DNA of 42,305 bases from Alistipes sp. (GTDB taxonomy: Bacteria > Bacteroidota > Bacteroidia > Bacteroidales > Rikenellaceae), in assembly GCA_017502025.1 (NCBI GenBank), contig JAFVVS010000010.1:1-42305 (forward strand). Direction: 5' to 3'. Shown one piece after another: positions 41,331 to 42,305 of the stretch (within the stretch, counting starts at the first letter, position 1; each line of letters begins with the position of its first letter). Made by a program: the position numbers and the translations under genes. The notes under the pieces were generated by a model. It saw only the letters and a program-made list of their open reading frames with translations, was not told the DNA's origin and did no database searches.

Positions 41331-42170
41331 ATGGACAAGATGACAAAAATACGCAAGTTTCCGTCGGTCGGAGATTTGTTGATGATGTTGCTGCTCTTTT
41401 GCTTGTCGCAGCTGCTTATTGGCTCGTTGCTGGGTGCGGTGGGTGTTGTTGCACCTGCGACCTCGGCAATAGATGCGGTCGATATCGAGACATATATGAA
41501 CGAGCAACTCGCACTTGGTCGCTATACGGCATTGGTCTATCCGCTGCTGATGCTCTCGTCGATTGCGATTTTGTGGCTCTATGTTCGTCTGCGAGGGGGT
41601 AGAAGGGCAATCCGTATTCGTCACTCCGCTTCGGGCTTCAACCCTACGGTGGTGCTCGTGGGTGTGCTATGGCTCTTCTCGTCGCAGATAATTCTAGAAC
41701 CGCTGGTGTCGCTATTGCCCGAGAATCCGAGTCAAGGACTCGGCAGAGGTGCGTGGGCGTGTTTTACCTCAGTATTTACGGCTGCCGTATCGGAGGAGTT
41801 GCTGTGTCGTGGTCTTATCTTCGAGACGCTCCATAAGCGCTGGGGCGTCAAGACCTCAATTCTCTTCTCCTCGCTCTTCTTTGGTTTTATTCACTTTGAC
41901 CTCGCTACGGCAATTATTGCATTGGTGGCAGGTGTGATTTTCGGAGTCTTGTATGTGCGAACATCTTCGCTCTATACCACAATTATTATCCACGCCATAA
42001 ACAACGCATTTGCCTTTGCACTGATTAGCTTTGGCGTGGGCGATGTCTCGTTCAGAGAGGTCGTTGGCGGTGGGCTCTTGTACTACATCCTCTATGGTGT
42101 TGCCGTTGCGATATTTTTGACTTGCAGCGTGGAGACCTATCTCAAAGTTTTTAGAGCGAAAAAAAGTTGA
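41331..42170 (+). CDS. CPBP-family intramembrane metalloprotease
   Basis: Membrane protein of the CAAX-protease/bacteriocin-processing (CPBP, Abi) family, 279 aa with about seven or eight helices. The three family motifs are present: EE in AAVSEELLCRGLIFETL, the His in FFGFIHFDLATAII and the HxxxN motif in IIHAINNAFAFALI. These residues are thought to bind the metal and cleave inside the membrane; the substrate is not known. It is divergent from parA. The ATG at 42170 of the next gene overlaps its stop codon (TGATG), so the two are translationally coupled. Confidence 0.88.
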   Translation: MDKMTKIRKFPSVGDLLMMLLLFCLSQLLIGSLLGAVGVVAPATSAIDAVDIETYMNEQLALGRYTALVYPLLMLSSIAILWLYVRLRGGRRAIRIRHSASGFNPTVVLVGVLWLFSSQIILEPLVSLLPENPSQGLGRGAWACFTSVFTAAVSEELLCRGLIFETLHKRWGVKTSILFSSLFFGFIHFDLATAIIALVAGVIFGVLYVRTSSLYTTIIIHAINNAFAFALISFGVGDVSFREVVGGGLLYYILYGVAVAIFLTCSVETYLKVFRAKKS

Positions 42171-42305
42171 TGACAAAGGGTATGAAAAAACGGGTATTTT
42201 TGACAGGCGCAACAGGCGTTATGGGCACGGCAACCTTGAATGAGTTGCTCTCTCGTGGCGATAAATTCGATATTACGGTGTTGGTGCGTGACACCAAGCG
42301 CAATC
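42170..42305 (+). CDS. NAD-dependent epimerase/dehydratase, 5' part only
   Basis: Only the first 45 codons are in the window. MKKRVFLTGATGVMGTATLN carries the Rossmann TGATGxxG nucleotide-binding motif of SDR/epimerase proteins. The ATG at 42170 overlaps the upstream stop by one base; ATG 42182 is a possible alternative. The end of the gene, and so its substrate, cannot be judged. Confidence 0.8.
   Translation, partial: MTKGMKKRVFLTGATGVMGTATLNELLSRGDKFDITVLVRDTKRN

Noticed and set aside
41196..41624. Long upstream extension of parA
   Set aside because: It overlaps the divergent CPBP gene, and the Walker A motif needs to be near the N-terminus as from ATG 41195.

Overview
The window looks like chromosomal DNA of a gut Bacteroidales bacterium, most likely an Alistipes-like member of the Rikenellaceae. 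Genus is inferred from overall gene style; the order is better supported. Promoters have the Bacteroidetes form TTTG-N19/20-TAnnTTTG (clearest at gapA, tRNA-Val, rplY and the zapA unit). Conserved Bacteroidetes gene blocks are present: uppS-bamA-skp-skp, zapA-(6S)-rny, and parA-parB-DUF5683-mltD. Most of the window is housekeeping DNA with intact genes. I see no prophage, transposase, CRISPR array, rRNA or defence island.

Layout. 1-4.3 kb (minus): a hypothetical gene, gapA, a CCA-adding-type nucleotidyltransferase and pdxJ. 4.4-9.8 kb (plus): nadK, then the outer-membrane assembly unit uppS-bamA-skp-skp. 10.1-12.7 kb (minus): a small coiled-coil gene, zapA, a probable 6S RNA and rny. 12.8-16.1 kb (minus): lspA, a membrane LytTR regulator and an acyl-CoA synthetase. 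16.5-21.1 kb (minus): a 1467-residue repeat-rich surface lipoprotein followed by a 44-residue peptide gene. 21.5-30.4 kb (minus): lon, kdsB, kdsA, a GlpT/UhpT-type transporter, ubiD, an HhH protein and rpsU. 30.5-31.7 kb: an exported nitroreductase (plus) converging on argR (minus). 31.7-32.8 kb: about 1 kb of repeats and tRNA-Val. 32.9-36.6 kb (minus): rplY, pth and a GH3 glycosidase. 36.8-41.2 kb (minus): parA, parB, DUF5683 and mltD. 41.3 kb to the end (plus): a CPBP protease and the start of an SDR/epimerase gene.

Many genes serve the cell envelope: undecaprenyl carrier (uppS), outer-membrane protein insertion (bamA, skp), Kdo for LPS (kdsA, kdsB), lipoprotein maturation (lspA), peptidoglycan turnover (mltD) and division or segregation (zapA, parAB). 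The rest cover translation, tRNA repair, RNA decay and cofactors.

The unusual material is mostly between genes. (i) At least fifteen short tandem tracts with unrelated sequences share an exact 7-bp period, and four more have a 9-bp period; two heptad tracts supply the -33 TTTG of a promoter at exact N19 spacing. (ii) A roughly 100-bp element occurs twice with three triloop hairpins, an outer stem and one compensatory base-pair change. (iii) A second element is built on a palindromic core with AATGGCA-type repeats. (iv) A large lipoprotein is paired with a tiny downstream peptide. (v) A short leader frame before ubiD has one in-frame UGA and ends one base before the ubiD start. (vi) A 12-bp hairpin sits at the predicted 5' end of lon mRNA. 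All functional readings of these are inference.
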